The notes: generated from the letters alone by a model not told the origin. DNA of 64,000 bases from Falsirhodobacter deserti (GCF_004015795.1 NZ_ML137218.1:1082311-1146310), one strand, 5' to 3'. Counted from the stretch's first letter, positions 8,224-17,648 are shown. Numbers and translations: made by a program.

Positions 8224-9327
8224 GGCGTAACGGTCGGTCATGCCGGCCACATAATCGGCTACATGGCGCGCCAGCTGCGCCTCGTCGCTGTCACGCAGTC
8301 CTGCCCGCCATTCGTCCGGCAACCGCGAGGGGTCGTTCATGAACGTGTTGAACAGCCCATCCACAGCTTCGGTCACCCTCGCCCGCTCTTTCATAACGGA
8401 AGGTGCGCGGTACATCCGGTTGAACAGGAAGCTGCGGATCGCCTTCAACTCCTGATACAGTGGCTTGGAGAAACGGATTACCGTCTGCTCCATCGCGCGG
8501 ATATCGTCCACCGATTGCGGATTGGCCGCTTCCAGGCGGATCTGCGCGACATGGATGACATCTTCCACCATGCGGCCGAACACGCGCCGCAGCGCCTCGT
8601 GACGCCGCCGCATCGGCTCCAGCCCCGGATAAAGCTTGTCCACCGCCTCGAAGGCCGGCGCGGTAATCGGAAGCTCCATCAGGTCGTTTTCATCGAACAG
8701 GCCCGAGCGGAGGCCGTCATGCAGATCGTGATGCGAATAGGCCACGTCATCGGCAATGGCGGCCACCTGTGCCTCGGCGCTGGCAAAGGTATGCAGCTCC
8801 AGATCCCACTGGGCATTCGCCTCGGCCAGCACATAGGGCAGCTCGCCCGTGACGGGACCGTTATGCTTGGCGATGCCTTCCAGTGCCTCCCATGTCAGGT
8901 TCAGCCCGTCGAATTCGGCATAGTGCCGTTCAAGCTTCGTGACGATCCGCATCGCCTGGGCATTGTGATCGAACCCGCCATAGGGCGCCATCAGGCGCTG
9001 CATCGCATCCTCGCCCGTATGGCCGAAGGGCGTGTGGCCAAGGTCATGCGCGAGTGCGATTGCCTCAGCCAGATCAGTATTCAGGCCAAGCACGCCCGAG
9101 ATGGTTCGCGCCACCTGCGCCACCTCGATGGAGTGGGTGAGGCGCGTGCGGTAATAATCGCCCTCATGCTCGATGAACACCTGCGTCTTGTGCTTCAGGC
9201 GCCGGAAGGCCGAGGAATGGATGATGCGATCCCGGTCACGCTGAAAGGGCGACCGGAAAGAGGAGAGATCTTCGCCATACAGCCGCCCGCGCGATTGGGC
9301 CGGCTGGCAGGCATAGGGGGCCAACAT
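8197..9327 (-). CDS. dgt: Deoxyguanosinetriphosphate triphosphohydrolase-like protein
   Basis: This HD-superfamily dNTP triphosphohydrolase cleaves dNTPs to nucleoside and triphosphate. Length (376 residues) and the N-terminal RGRLYGEDLSSFRSPFQRDR fit the shorter alphaproteobacterial type. The metal site is built by H65 (RLTHSIEVAQVAR), the HD pair at 94-95 (ALAHDLGHTPFGH) and a later aspartate (IADDVAYSHHD). It is divergent from the A-type carrier gene. Exact nucleotide specificity cannot be read from sequence. Confidence 0.92.
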   Translation of the reverse strand: MLAPYACQPAQSRGRLYGEDLSSFRSPFQRDRDRIIHSSAFRRLKHKTQVFIEHEGDYYRTRLTHSIEVAQVARTISGVLGLNTDLAEAIALAHDLGHTPFGHTGEDAMQRLMAPYGGFDHNAQAMRIVTKLERHYAEFDGLNLTWEALEGIAKHNGPVTGELPYVLAEANAQWDLELHTFASAEAQVAAIADDVAYSHHDLHDGLRSGLFDENDLMELPITAPAFEAVDKLYPGLEPMRRRHEALRRVFGRMVEDVIHVAQIRLEAANPQSVDDIRAMEQTVIRFSKPLYQELKAIRSFLFNRMYRAPSVMKERARVTEAVDGLFNTFMNDPSRLPDEWRAGLRDSDEAQLARHVADYVAGMTDRYALQEFARLC

Positions 9328-9403
9328 GTTTCCGCCTGTTCTTGTTCGTCGTTTTCCTTCACCCTATATGGGCTCTACGACAGATATTACACGGAATTTT
9401 CCG

Positions 9404-9736
9404 ATGGAACTGACACTGCCCCCCCGCGTGACCGACCGCGCCTTCGCCCGTCTGGCCGAAATCGCCGAGGATAGCGGCGAATCCCGCGCCCTCCGCGTGG
9501 CGGTGGAAGGTGGCGGCTGCTCGGGCTTTCAATACGATATCAAGCTTGACGATCCGACCGATGATGATCTGGTGATCGAGAAGGACGGCCAGAAGGTGCT
9601 GGTGGACAGCGTCTCCCTGCCCTTCCTGACCAATGCCGTGATCGACTTCACCGAGGAACTGATCGGCGCCCGCTTCGTGATCCAGAACCCTAACGCCTCC
9701 AGCTCTTGCGGGTGCGGAATCAGCTTCTCGATGTGA
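9404..9736 (+). CDS. erpA: A-type iron-sulfur carrier, ErpA/IscA family
   Basis: This 110-residue HesB/IscA-fold protein carries the three conserved cysteines: C39 in GGGCSGFQY, and C102 and C104 in the C-terminal SSSCGCGISF. Such proteins deliver Fe-S clusters to apo-enzymes. The ATG at 9404 gives the usual length; the frame is open upstream but that would overlap the dgt promoter region. In alphaproteobacteria the gene beside dgt and xth is usually called erpA, but IscA-type naming is possible. It is followed by xth on the same strand after 50 bases. Confidence 0.88.
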   Translation: MELTLPPRVTDRAFARLAEIAEDSGESRALRVAVEGGGCSGFQYDIKLDDPTDDDLVIEKDGQKVLVDSVSLPFLTNAVIDFTEELIGARFVIQNPNASSSCGCGISFSM

Positions 9737-9786
9737 TTGCATCACGCGCCCGCCCGCCTTAGGGATGGCGAAAAGGGGGCCGCCAT

Positions 9787-10566
9787 ATGAAGATCGCGAC
9801 GTTCAACATCAACGGCGTCAAGGCGCGGATCGGGGCGCTGCTGTCCTGGCTGGACGAGGCGAAGCCAGATGTCGTCCTGCTGCAAGAGATCAAGTCCACC
9901 GACGAAACCTTCCCCCGAGAACTAATGGAGGACAAGGGTTATCGCGTGGAAACGCATGGCCAGAAGGGTTTCAACGGCGTCGCCATCCTGTCGCGCCTGC
10001 CTTTGGAGGATGTGGTCCGCGGTCTTCCCGGTGACGACACGGACGAGCAGAGCCGCTGGATCGAGGCGACTGTGATCGGTGATCGTGCCGTGCGCGTTTG
10101 CGGCCTTTATCTTCCCAACGGCAACCCGGTTCCGGGCCCGAAATACGATTACAAGCTGGCCTGGATGGGCCGCATGGAGACCCGCGTGGCCGAACTTCTG
10201 GCCACTGAAGAGCCGTTGGTCTTTGGTGGCGATTACAACGTCATCCCGCAGGCCGAGGATGCCGCGAAGCCAGAGGCATGGCGCGAGGATGCCCTGTTCC
10301 TGCCTGAAACCCGCGCCGCGTTTCGCCGCATCATGAACCTTGGCCTGACGGACGCCTTTCGCGCACGGGTGCAGGGTCCGGGGCACTATTCCTTCTGGGA
10401 TTATCAGGCGCAGGCATGGCCGCGGAACAACGGCATCCGGATCGATCACCTGCTGCTGTCACCCCAAGCGGCCGACCTGATGACCGAGGTGGCGATCGAC
10501 CGCGATGTTCGCGCCGGCGAAAAACCTTCGGATCACGTGCCCGTCTGGATCGAACTGGCCGCCTGA
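9787..10566 (+). CDS. xth: Exodeoxyribonuclease III / AP endonuclease
   Basis: This is an EEP-fold DNA repair nuclease of 259 residues, normal for XthA. It shows the N-terminal MKIATFNINGVKAR, the metal-binding glutamate E34 in LLQEIKS, VFGGDYNVIP in the centre and KPSDHVPVW at the end. It incises abasic sites and degrades 3' ends. The last 34 bases overlap the convergent monooxygenase gene. Confidence 0.95.
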   Translation: MKIATFNINGVKARIGALLSWLDEAKPDVVLLQEIKSTDETFPRELMEDKGYRVETHGQKGFNGVAILSRLPLEDVVRGLPGDDTDEQSRWIEATVIGDRAVRVCGLYLPNGNPVPGPKYDYKLAWMGRMETRVAELLATEEPLVFGGDYNVIPQAEDAAKPEAWREDALFLPETRAAFRRIMNLGLTDAFRARVQGPGHYSFWDYQAQAWPRNNGIRIDHLLLSPQAADLMTEVAIDRDVRAGEKPSDHVPVWIELAA

Positions 10567-11633
10567 ACGGCATCATAATCATAAATCCAGTCGAACCGTT
10601 TCAGCGGCGCATCCGGGGCGATGCGCCCGCCAATCCGCATGCCGGCATGAACGATCCGCGCAGCCGCGCCGCCGAGGTGATAAATCCGCGCATTCGTGGC
10701 CGCGGCCGCAACCAGACGGCGCGCCCGGTCCTGCCGCAGGGCTTGATATTGATGTCCGCGATCCCCCGCAATCAGGCGCTTTGCCAAGATCCAGGCATCC
10801 TCAAGCGCCATGTTCGCGCCTTGCGCCATGAAAGGAAGCGTCGGATGCGCGGCATCCCCCACAAGGATCTTGCCGTCGCCATACCACCTTTGAGCCACCG
10901 GATGCAGGAACAGCCCCCAGATCCAGGGCCGGTCAACCTGCGCAAGCCAGCCGCGCACACGCGGGCTAAAGTCGTGAAAAGCCCGCTGAAGCGCGTCGGT
11001 TTCGTCGCGCTGGGTCCAGCCTTCCTCCGTCCATGCATCCCGCTCCTCGACGGCGACGATGTTGCGGAACCTGCCGCCGCGCAGGGGATAGGAAACCAGA
11101 TGGCGTTTCGGGCCCATGTGGATTTCGGCCACCGCGTCAGACTCCTCGGCCGGAATCACCGCCCGCCATGCCACATGGCCGGTGAATTTTGCAGCAACCT
11201 GCCCGTTCAAAGCCATCCGCGTGCGGGAGTGCAGCCCGTCGGCACCGATCACCAACCCATCGCCCGCCGGATCGCCGCGATCACCAAAGCGGATGATAAC
11301 GCCCGCCTCCTGTGCCCCGCGCGCCAGAAGCGACACAAGATCCGCCCGGTGGATCATGTGATAATCGCGCCCGGCCATTTCCATCCGCAGAACCGGATCG
11401 CCGGATCTGGTCCGCAGCTCCACCGCCTGCCCACGCAGTGACGCTGCTTCCAGTTCCTTGCCCAAACCCAAGGCCAGCAGCACCCGCGCCCCGTTCGGGG
11501 CGATCTGCAACCCTGCCCCCACATCTTCCAGCGCGGACGCCTGTTCGCGCAGCGTGACATGCCATCCCGCAAGGGCAAGGGCGCGGGCGGTGGCCAGTCC
11601 GGCCACCCCCGCGCCAAGGATCGTAACCTTCAT
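10533..11633 (-). CDS. FAD-dependent monooxygenase, salicylate hydroxylase-like
   Basis: This 366-residue group A flavin monooxygenase has an N-terminal GAGVAG (8-13) with the Rossmann glycine motif, a DG motif in VIGADGLHSRTR, and the FAD ribityl motif GDAAHPTLPFMAQGANMALED at about residue 260. Closest resemblance is to salicylate and 3-hydroxybenzoate hydroxylases. No aromatic degradation genes are nearby, so a catabolic role is not supported. A UbiH-like ubiquinone hydroxylase is an alternative but the motifs fit less well. Its 3' end overlaps xth. Confidence 0.85.
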   Translation of the reverse strand: MKVTILGAGVAGLATARALALAGWHVTLREQASALEDVGAGLQIAPNGARVLLALGLGKELEAASLRGQAVELRTRSGDPVLRMEMAGRDYHMIHRADLVSLLARGAQEAGVIIRFGDRGDPAGDGLVIGADGLHSRTRMALNGQVAAKFTGHVAWRAVIPAEESDAVAEIHMGPKRHLVSYPLRGGRFRNIVAVEERDAWTEEGWTQRDETDALQRAFHDFSPRVRGWLAQVDRPWIWGLFLHPVAQRWYGDGKILVGDAAHPTLPFMAQGANMALEDAWILAKRLIAGDRGHQYQALRQDRARRLVAAAATNARIYHLGGAAARIVHAGMRIGGRIAPDAPLKRFDWIYDYDAVQAASSIQTGT

Positions 11634-11640
11634 GCGCCGA

Positions 11641-12063
11641 TCAGTCGTCGCGGTGAACCCGCTCTCGTCGTTCGTGCTTTTCCTGTGCTTCCAGCGTCAT
11701 CGTGGCGATAGGGCGTGCATCCAGACGGCGCAGAGAGATAGGCTCTCCCGTCATCTCGCAATACCCGTATTCGCCGTTCTCGATCCGGCGCAGCGCCGCA
11801 TCGATCTTGGACACCAGCTTGCGCTGACGATCGCGGGTGCGCAGTTCCAGCGAACGGTCGGTTTCCTCCGAGGCGCGATCGGCAATATCGGGGACGTTGC
11901 GGCCGGAGTCCTGCAGGCCTTCAATCGTCTCGGCGCTCTGCTCCAGCAGCTCCGCCTTCCAGTTCAGCAACTTGCGGCGGAAATATTCAACCTGCCGCGC
12001 GTTCATGAAGGGTTCCGTCTCGGCCGGACGGTAATCATCGGTAAGAAAGATTTCTGCTCTCAT
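11641..12063 (-). CDS. dksA: DksA-type RNA polymerase-binding transcription factor
   Basis: DksA binds the RNA polymerase secondary channel and acts with ppGpp on rRNA and amino-acid promoters. The 140-residue protein starts at the ATG at 12063. It has the coiled-coil tip DxxDRA motif at 59-64 (DIADRA) and a C-terminal finger region with one cysteine only, C102 in YGYCEMTGEPI. The other three zinc-ligand positions hold non-cysteine residues. My recollection is that the R. sphaeroides DksA is also cysteine-poor, so this may be normal for the lineage. It lies 7 bases downstream of the monooxygenase gene on the same strand. Confidence 0.9.
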   Translation of the reverse strand: MRAEIFLTDDYRPAETEPFMNARQVEYFRRKLLNWKAELLEQSAETIEGLQDSGRNVPDIADRASEETDRSLELRTRDRQRKLVSKIDAALRRIENGEYGYCEMTGEPISLRRLDARPIATMTLEAQEKHERRERVHRDD

Positions 12064-12384
12064 GGCTGCCTTTCCGTGGTCCGGGCCAAACTGGGCTGAG
12101 GTCGCGGCCCGGCGCTCCCTTTCCCGCGTCCGCATACCCTTTAATCATCACGGTGTCGATATTGCAGGACGTTCCCTGCCCGGATTGCGGCGCGTAGCCT
12201 CATCTAGAGGCGTCGCTGCACAAATCCATTGCATTTTTGTGACACGCGGATGAATGCACTCAACATTTGGACGCGTTGCATGATTTGCCGCCAACATCTC
12301 GCCCCTTGGCTGTTGCGCATAAACCTTTATTCTTGGGGCACAGCGCGCGCTCCGCCTGTCCACTTGCCGCAGAAGGGCCGTTTC
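12064..12384. other. Divergent intergenic region dksA / DUF2927 gene
   Basis: No gene is visible in these 321 bases. The stretch from about 12220 to 12350 is less GC-rich than its surroundings and probably holds the promoters, but no convincing -35/-10 pair could be fixed by eye. Confidence 0.4.
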
Positions 12385-13734
12385 ATGCGCTCCCCCCTTG
12401 TTGTCTTTTGCCTGGCCCTCGCGGCCTGCGCTTCGCCTGCGCCCAAGGTGGAGATGCCGACCATCGCACCGCTTAGCGATACGCTGCCGCCGATGCGCAC
12501 TTTCGGGGCACCTCAGCCCCTGCCCGCCCGGCGCAGCAACGCCGAGATGGCCCGCGATTTCCTTGATCTTTCCTTCGCGATGGAAAGCGGCGAACCGCTG
12601 CGGGTGATGAGCCGCTTCGAAGGCCCGATCACCGTTGCCCTTCGTGGTTCTGTTCCGAAGACAGGCAAGCAGGATCTTGACCGGGTCCTTGCGCGGATGC
12701 GCAATGAGGCCGAGCTGGACATCCGGCGGACCACCGAACCTGCCGATGTGACGGTGGAATTCGTTCCCGCGCGCCAGCTTCGCGACCTCGCCCCCGAGGC
12801 TGCCTGCTTCGTAGTGCCGCGCGTGTCGTCCTTCGCCGAGTACAGCCAGAACCTGACCAGCCGCGATCTGGACTGGACGACGCTGACGCAGCGCGAAAAA
12901 GCCGCTGTCTTCATTCCCGCCGATGAAAGCCCGCAGGAAATCCGCGATTGCCTGAACGAGGAACTCGCGCAGTCCATCGGCCCGCTGAACGATCTTTACC
13001 GGATACCCGACACGATCTTCAACGATGACAACTTCGTCAACGTGCTGACCGGCTTCGATATGCTGATGCTGCGCATCTATAACGCGCCCGAAATGCGAAG
13101 CGGCATGACACGGGAGGAAGCCGCGCAGATCGTCCCGCAACTTCTGCGCCGCTTCAATCCATCGGGCGAATTCTCGGCCCCTGCCACGGCACCAGAAACG
13201 CCGCGCAAATGGGTGCGTGCGATCGAAACCGCCTTCGGGCCCAATGCGGATGACAGCGGTCGCCTGCGCGCTGCACAGCGCGCCCTGCGCATCGCCCAAT
13301 CTGAAGGATGGACGGACAGCCGCCTCGGGTTCAGCTGGTTTGCCGTGGCGCGACTCAGCCTCGACACCGACATTCCGGCGGCGCTGGAAGGGTTCATCAA
13401 CGCCGCCCGCGTGTTCCGCACCCTGCCCGACGGCGATATTCATGCGGCACATGTGGACATGCAGATGGCCGCCTTCGCGCTGTCCACGGGCCAGGTGGAT
13501 GGGGCGCTTTTGCTTACGGATGCGGCTATTCCCGTGGCACGCGCGTCCGAAAATGCCGGCCTGCTGTCCACGCTGCTGATGATACGGTCTGAGGCGCTGC
13601 GCCTGCAAGGCGACGACGCCGGCTCCAAGGCTGCGCGTCTTGAAAGCCTTGGCCGGGGCCGCTATGGCTTCCGCGACGATGACGACCTGCGCACCCGGCT
13701 GGCGGAGGTGGAGGCGCTGGCGCCGCTGTTCTAG
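12385..13734 (+). CDS. DUF2927 domain-containing lipoprotein
   Basis: The 449-residue product begins with a lipoprotein signal: hydrophobic MRSPLVVFCLALAAC with lipobox LAAC and lipidated cysteine C15. The DUF2927 domain covers about residues 50-270, with RGSVPKTGKQDLDRVLARMR, ACFVVPRV, ADESPQEIRDCLNEELAQS and the strongly conserved DDNFVNVLTGFDMLMLR. The rest is helical and tetratricopeptide-like (ALEGFINAARVFRTLPDGDI). Members are secreted or membrane-anchored proteins of unknown function, and a protease-like fold has been suggested from the NEELAQ-type helix. The ATG at 12385 is chosen because it creates the lipoprotein signal; the frame is open upstream. Confidence 0.85.
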   Translation: MRSPLVVFCLALAACASPAPKVEMPTIAPLSDTLPPMRTFGAPQPLPARRSNAEMARDFLDLSFAMESGEPLRVMSRFEGPITVALRGSVPKTGKQDLDRVLARMRNEAELDIRRTTEPADVTVEFVPARQLRDLAPEAACFVVPRVSSFAEYSQNLTSRDLDWTTLTQREKAAVFIPADESPQEIRDCLNEELAQSIGPLNDLYRIPDTIFNDDNFVNVLTGFDMLMLRIYNAPEMRSGMTREEAAQIVPQLLRRFNPSGEFSAPATAPETPRKWVRAIETAFGPNADDSGRLRAAQRALRIAQSEGWTDSRLGFSWFAVARLSLDTDIPAALEGFINAARVFRTLPDGDIHAAHVDMQMAAFALSTGQVDGALLLTDAAIPVARASENAGLLSTLLMIRSEALRLQGDDAGSKAARLESLGRGRYGFRDDDDLRTRLAEVEALAPLF

Positions 13735-14270
13735 GCCGTCACCGCCTTTGCCAGCCGCGGCAGGCGTGCCCGCTTCAGCATCGCGCGCAGGGATACCTCT
13801 GCGCCCGAAAGCTCCTCCGCCCGTGCATGGGCGCGGGCAACGGCGCCTGCGACGGCTTCGGGATGATGCGACCATATCTCCCACAGCAGGCCATCGGGTT
13901 CGCGCCGCTCCACCCCTTCTGCACGCAGAAGATGCTGTGGAAAATCGGCAGCGTTCATGGTGATGATGATGTCGGCGCTGCCCGTTATGGCCGTGGCAAG
14001 CACGTGGATGTCATTGGGATCGGGAAGGTGCAGCCTTCCTTCCAGCCCCGACCGGGCTGGCACCATTGCATCCGCGAACTGTGCGTTCATGGCTGCGGCC
14101 ACCGCCCGCGCCTCGTCTTCCGATCCGTGGCGGCGGGCGGCACGCGCCCATTCCTCCAGAATGCGTGCGGACCAAAGCGGCTGGTACAGACCCTGCGCCG
14201 CCACACCCAGCAGAATATCCCGAAGGATCGGCGGGAAGATGACGCAAGTGTCAAGTACCGCCCGCATCAT
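13731..14270 (-). CDS. PIN domain protein (RSP_2648-like family)
   Basis: This 179-residue PIN-fold protein is a putative Mg-dependent ribonuclease. Acidic residues fit the PIN active site: D in MMRAVLDTCV, E in RILEEWARA, and the aspartates in LPDPNDIHVLATA and IITMNAADF. Family members are annotated as putative toxins of toxin-antitoxin systems, but no antitoxin gene is adjacent. Instead the ATG overlaps the stop of the rRNA methyltransferase gene (ATGA at 14267-14270), which suggests a housekeeping RNA role. The 3' end overlaps the convergent lipoprotein gene by 4 bases. Confidence 0.8.
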   Translation of the reverse strand: MMRAVLDTCVIFPPILRDILLGVAAQGLYQPLWSARILEEWARAARRHGSEDEARAVAAAMNAQFADAMVPARSGLEGRLHLPDPNDIHVLATAITGSADIIITMNAADFPQHLLRAEGVERREPDGLLWEIWSHHPEAVAGAVARAHARAEELSGAEVSLRAMLKRARLPRLAKAVTA

Positions 14271-15475
14271 CCATCCAGTCGGAAGAACAGCGACTTGAGG
14301 TATCCGCTTTCGGCCAGTTGCGGCAGCATAGGGTGGTCCGGTCCGGCAAAGCCGGTGTGGATCAACTGACCGCGCCGCCCACCCCGCCCGATCCCGCGGG
14401 CGCTTGCATTGCGGAAGCTGGACAGATCCGCCGCATGAGAGCAGGAACAGAGGACAAGATATCCCCCCGGCGCAACCAGCGGCGCCGCAAGGCGCGCGAT
14501 GCGTTCATAGGCCCGAAGGCCAGCCTCCAGCGCCGGCTTGGCAGGCGCGAAAGCCGGCGGGTCACAGATAACAAGATCGAACTGCGCACCTTCGCCGCCC
14601 AGTGCTTCCAGCACCTCGAACGCGTCGCCGCGGCGGGTCTGGAAGCGATCAGCTGTTCCACCCGCCTTGGCGCCGGCCTCGGCCAGCGCCAACGCAGGGG
14701 CCGAAGCGTCCACAGCCAGTGCCGAACGCGCCCCGCCCGCCAGCGCGGCCAAGGCGAAGCCGCCCACGTGGGTGAAAACGTCCAGCACCCGCGCATCCCG
14801 CGCAAGGCCTGCAGCAAAGGCATGGTTGGGGCGCTGGTCATAGAACAGGCCGGTTTTCTGCCCGCCCGTGAGGTCCGCCAGATAGGTGGCACCGTTCATC
14901 GGGACTGCAATCGGGGCATCGATGCTGCCCCGCAGCACGACCGTCTCCTCAGCCAGCCCTTCGAGCGTGCGGGCACGCCCCGACCCGTTCTTGACAATCG
15001 AGGTTACGCCCGCGACATCGGACAGGGCATCGGCCAGCATGTCCACATGCGCCTCGGCCCAAGCGGCATTCGGCTGGATCACGGCGGCATCGCCGAACCG
15101 GTCGATGATGATGCCGGGAAGACCATCCGCCTCGGCGTGAACAAGGCGATAGAAAGGTGCCTGAAAGATGCGTTCCCGCATCGACAGCGCACGCGTAAGC
15201 CGCGCGCGAAACCAGTCGGTGTCGATCTTCGCTTCCGGATCGCGATCAAGCATCCGCGCAATGATGCGGGATCCGGTATTGACCGTTACAAGCCCAAGGG
15301 GCTTACGTTCCGCGTCTTCAAGAACGGCCAGCGCCCCGATGGGAAGCGCCTGCGTACGGCGGTCGGTCACAAGTTCATCGGCATAGACCCAAGGAAAACC
15401 GTGCCGGATCGCGCGGGCTTCGGCCTTGGGACGCAAACGAACGACGGGGCGGGATGTGTGATCAGCTTGGGTCAT
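14267..15475 (-). CDS. rlmI: Class I rRNA cytosine-5 methyltransferase, RlmI-like
   Basis: The 402-residue protein has an N-terminal PUA-like RNA-binding domain (about 8-85; VRLRPKAEARAIRHGFPWVY) and a C-terminal SAM-dependent Rossmann methyltransferase. The SAM site reads VLDVFTHVGGFALAALAGG near residue 220 and the catalytic loop is LVICDPPAFAPAK near 300, followed by VLCSCSHAAD with the cysteines expected of m5C enzymes. The family includes E. coli RlmI (23S m5C1962). It is translationally coupled to the PIN gene. Confidence 0.85.
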   Translation of the reverse strand: MTQADHTSRPVVRLRPKAEARAIRHGFPWVYADELVTDRRTQALPIGALAVLEDAERKPLGLVTVNTGSRIIARMLDRDPEAKIDTDWFRARLTRALSMRERIFQAPFYRLVHAEADGLPGIIIDRFGDAAVIQPNAAWAEAHVDMLADALSDVAGVTSIVKNGSGRARTLEGLAEETVVLRGSIDAPIAVPMNGATYLADLTGGQKTGLFYDQRPNHAFAAGLARDARVLDVFTHVGGFALAALAGGARSALAVDASAPALALAEAGAKAGGTADRFQTRRGDAFEVLEALGGEGAQFDLVICDPPAFAPAKPALEAGLRAYERIARLAAPLVAPGGYLVLCSCSHAADLSSFRNASARGIGRGGRRGQLIHTGFAGPDHPMLPQLAESGYLKSLFFRLDG

Positions 15476-15489
15476 CCCGCTGATCTATC

Positions 15490-15513
15490 CCCTTCCGCGT
15501 CCGTGCGGAAGGG
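15490..15513 (-). terminator. Hairpin after the 45-residue ORF
   Basis: CCCTTCCGC (15490-15498) pairs with GCGGAAGGG (15505-15513), a 9-bp perfect stem with a 6-base loop, directly after the small gene's stop. There is no clear T run, so it may stabilise the mRNA rather than end it. Confidence 0.45.
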
Positions 15514-15514
15514 T

Positions 15515-15652
15515 TCAGGCGTGCTTGGCGTTGCCTTTGCGCGTGAAAGCGGCCGCGATGAAGCGGAACAGGCGGCTGATCTGGGCGGCCACGAAAGCGT
15601 CGCGGTCCATCTCGGCGCGGCGGATGATCTCGGCTTGTTGTTGCATGTTCAT
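15515..15652 (-). CDS. Small conserved-looking protein, 45 residues
   Basis: The frame encodes MNMQQQAEIIRRAEM followed by DRDAFVAAQISRLFRFIAA and ends in KGNAKHA. Start at 15652 is chosen because an AGGA ribosome site lies about 9 bases upstream; the ATG three codons earlier is too close to it. The peptide is an amphipathic basic helix, like the many short DUF1127-type proteins of Rhodobacterales, but I cannot place it in a family. A strong hairpin follows the stop, which supports it being a gene. It precedes rlmI by 39 bases. Confidence 0.6.
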   Translation of the reverse strand: MNMQQQAEIIRRAEMDRDAFVAAQISRLFRFIAAAFTRKGNAKHA

Positions 15653-15769
15653 GGTATGCATTCCTGTGTTCGTGTTCGTAGCAAGAGTTAAGGCATGTCG
15701 AGAAATTCTGCACCGCAGAATTCAGCAGTCCCGCCATGCACCTGATGCAACGCTCTTCCATACAACCTG

Positions 15770-15783
15770 GGTTACCGCTAACA
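15770..15783. promoter_or_regulatory. LacI-type operator candidate upstream of edd
   Basis: Minus-strand TGTTAGCGGTAACC is an imperfect palindrome with a central CG, as in LacI-family operators. It lies 60 bases before edd. It fits, with one mismatch, the consensus I recall for the central-carbon regulator CceR of R. sphaeroides (TGNTANCGNTNNCA). A similar site precedes fba. Confidence 0.45.
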
Positions 15784-15842
15784 TCTGGACAAACCCGGCC
15801 CAGACCCCATCTTAGCCGGAGCAAGCCAGAGGTGGTTCCCCC

Positions 15843-17648
15843 ATGACCCTGAACAGCACGCTCGACCGAGTGACTGACCGCATCCGCGAAAGATCGCACC
15901 AGACCCGCAGCGCCTATTTGCGTCGCATGGCGGAAGCCGCAAGTGACGGCCCGCGTCGCGCGCATCTAAGCTGCGGCAACCAAGCCCATGCCTATGCCGC
16001 GATGGATGTGGACAAGCCTGATCTTGTGGGGGACCGCGCGCCGAATATCGGGATCGTCACCGCCTATAACGACATGCTGTCCGCACACAGCGTTTACGAG
16101 CACTACCCCGAGCAAATCCGCGCCGCTGCCCGCCGCGTGGGCGCCACGGCGCAGGTTGCCGGCGGCGTGCCCGCGATGTGCGACGGTGTGACCCAAGGCC
16201 AAACGGGGATGGAGCTTTCGCTTTTCTCTCGTGATGTCATTGCTTTGGCGGCTGGTGTTGCCATGTCGCACAATGTTTTCGATGCGTCTCTGTATCTGGG
16301 GATCTGCGACAAGATCGTTCCGGGCTTGGTGATGGCGGCTTCCACCTTCGGGCATATCCCAGCCGTGTTCGTTCCGGGCGGTCCGATGACCTCGGGCCTG
16401 CCGAACGATGAGAAGTCAAAGGTCCGCAACCGCTTCGCCGCAGGCGAGATCGGGCGCGACGAACTGATGGCGGCCGAAATGGCCTCCTATCACGGGCCAG
16501 GCACCTGCACCTTCTATGGCACCGCCAACTCCAACCAGATGCTGATGGAGTTCATGGGCCTGCACCTTCCCGGATCGAGTTTCGTTAACCCTTACACGCC
16601 CTTGCGCGACGCACTTACCACAGCGGCAGTGGAACGTGCGGCAGCGATCAGCGCCCTTGGCAACGATTATCGCCCCGTATCCGAGATCCTTGACGAACGG
16701 GCCTATGTGAACGGCATCGTTGGCCTGATGGCCACGGGTGGATCCACGAACCTTGTTCTGCACCTGCCTGCAATGGCCCGCGCCTCAGGAGTGATCCTTG
16801 ATCTAGAGGATTTCGAGGAGATCTCCTCGACCGTCCCGTTGATGGCGAAGGTCTATCCTAACGGTCTGGCCGACGTGAACCATTTCCACGCTGCGGGTGG
16901 CCTCGGCTATATGATCGGGCAGCTTCTGGATAACGGCCTTCTGCACGAAGATGCCCGGACGGTCATGGGAGAAGGGCTGCACGCCTATCGCACCGAACCC
17001 AAGATCGTGGACGGAGAATTGAAGTGGGTCGAAGGCCCGGCTGAAAGCAGCAACGACAAGATCCTTCGCCCGGCCTCTGATCCGTTCCAGAAAACCGGCG
17101 GGCTGAAGCAGCTTTCGGGCAATGTCGGCCGCGGTGTCATGAAGATTTCTGCCGTGGCACCCGAACGTCATGTCATCGAAGGCAAGGCTCGCGTCTTCAA
17201 GGACCAGAACGAGGTCAAGACCGCCTTCCGCAACAACGAGTTCACCGAGGATACGGTCGTCGTTGTCCGTTTCCAAGGGCCGCGCGCCAACGGGATGCCC
17301 GAGTTGCACTCGCTGACGCCGATGCTTTCGGTGCTGCAGGATCGCGGTCTGAAGATCGCGCTGGTCACGGATGGACGGATGTCGGGCGCGTCTGGCAAGG
17401 TTCCGGCCGCGATCCACGTCTCGCCCGAGGCGGCGCAGGGCGGTCCGCTGGCGCGGGTGCGCGACGGCGACCGGATGCGGGTTGACGCGATCGCAGGCAT
17501 CATCGACGTTCTGGAACCGGACTTCGAAACACGCGAAGCAGTGATCGAGGATCTGACCGCCAACCGCTTCGGCATCGGCCGCGAGCTGTTCGAAACCTTC
17601 CGCCAGACGGTGGGCAATGCCACCGAAGGCGCTGCCGTCGTTGTATGA
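15843..17648 (+). CDS. edd: 6-phosphogluconate dehydratase
   Basis: Edd converts 6-phosphogluconate to 2-keto-3-deoxy-6-phosphogluconate, the first specific step of the Entner-Doudoroff pathway. The 601-residue length is standard for the IlvD/Edd family. Cysteines expected to ligate the Fe-S cluster occur in [19 protein letters not shown] and [12 protein letters not shown]. Further signatures are [19 protein letters not shown] and [19 protein letters not shown]. eda follows 7 bases after the stop, forming an edd-eda operon. A putative LacI-type operator lies upstream. Confidence 0.97.
   Translation: MTLNSTLDRVTDRIRERSHQTRSAYLRRMAEAASDGPRRAHLSCGNQAHAYAAMDVDKPDLVGDRAPNIGIVTAYNDMLSAHSVYEHYPEQIRAAARRVGATAQVAGGVPAMCDGVTQGQTGMELSLFSRDVIALAAGVAMSHNVFDASLYLGICDKIVPGLVMAASTFGHIPAVFVPGGPMTSGLPNDEKSKVRNRFAAGEIGRDELMAAEMASYHGPGTCTFYGTANSNQMLMEFMGLHLPGSSFVNPYTPLRDALTTAAVERAAAISALGNDYRPVSEILDERAYVNGIVGLMATGGSTNLVLHLPAMARASGVILDLEDFEEISSTVPLMAKVYPNGLADVNHFHAAGGLGYMIGQLLDNGLLHEDARTVMGEGLHAYRTEPKIVDGELKWVEGPAESSNDKILRPASDPFQKTGGLKQLSGNVGRGVMKISAVAPERHVIEGKARVFKDQNEVKTAFRNNEFTEDTVVVVRFQGPRANGMPELHSLTPMLSVLQDRGLKIALVTDGRMSGASGKVPAAIHVSPEAAQGGPLARVRDGDRMRVDAIAGIIDVLEPDFETREAVIEDLTANRFGIGRELFETFRQTVGNATEGAAVVV

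Noticed and set aside
12148-13884. 578-codon frame antisense to the DUF2927 lipoprotein
   Set aside because: The opposite strand has a lipobox and DUF2927 motifs; this frame has none and also covers the PIN gene 3' end.
13731-14270. PIN protein as half of a toxin-antitoxin module
   Set aside because: No small antitoxin gene is adjacent; it is coupled to an rRNA methyltransferase instead.
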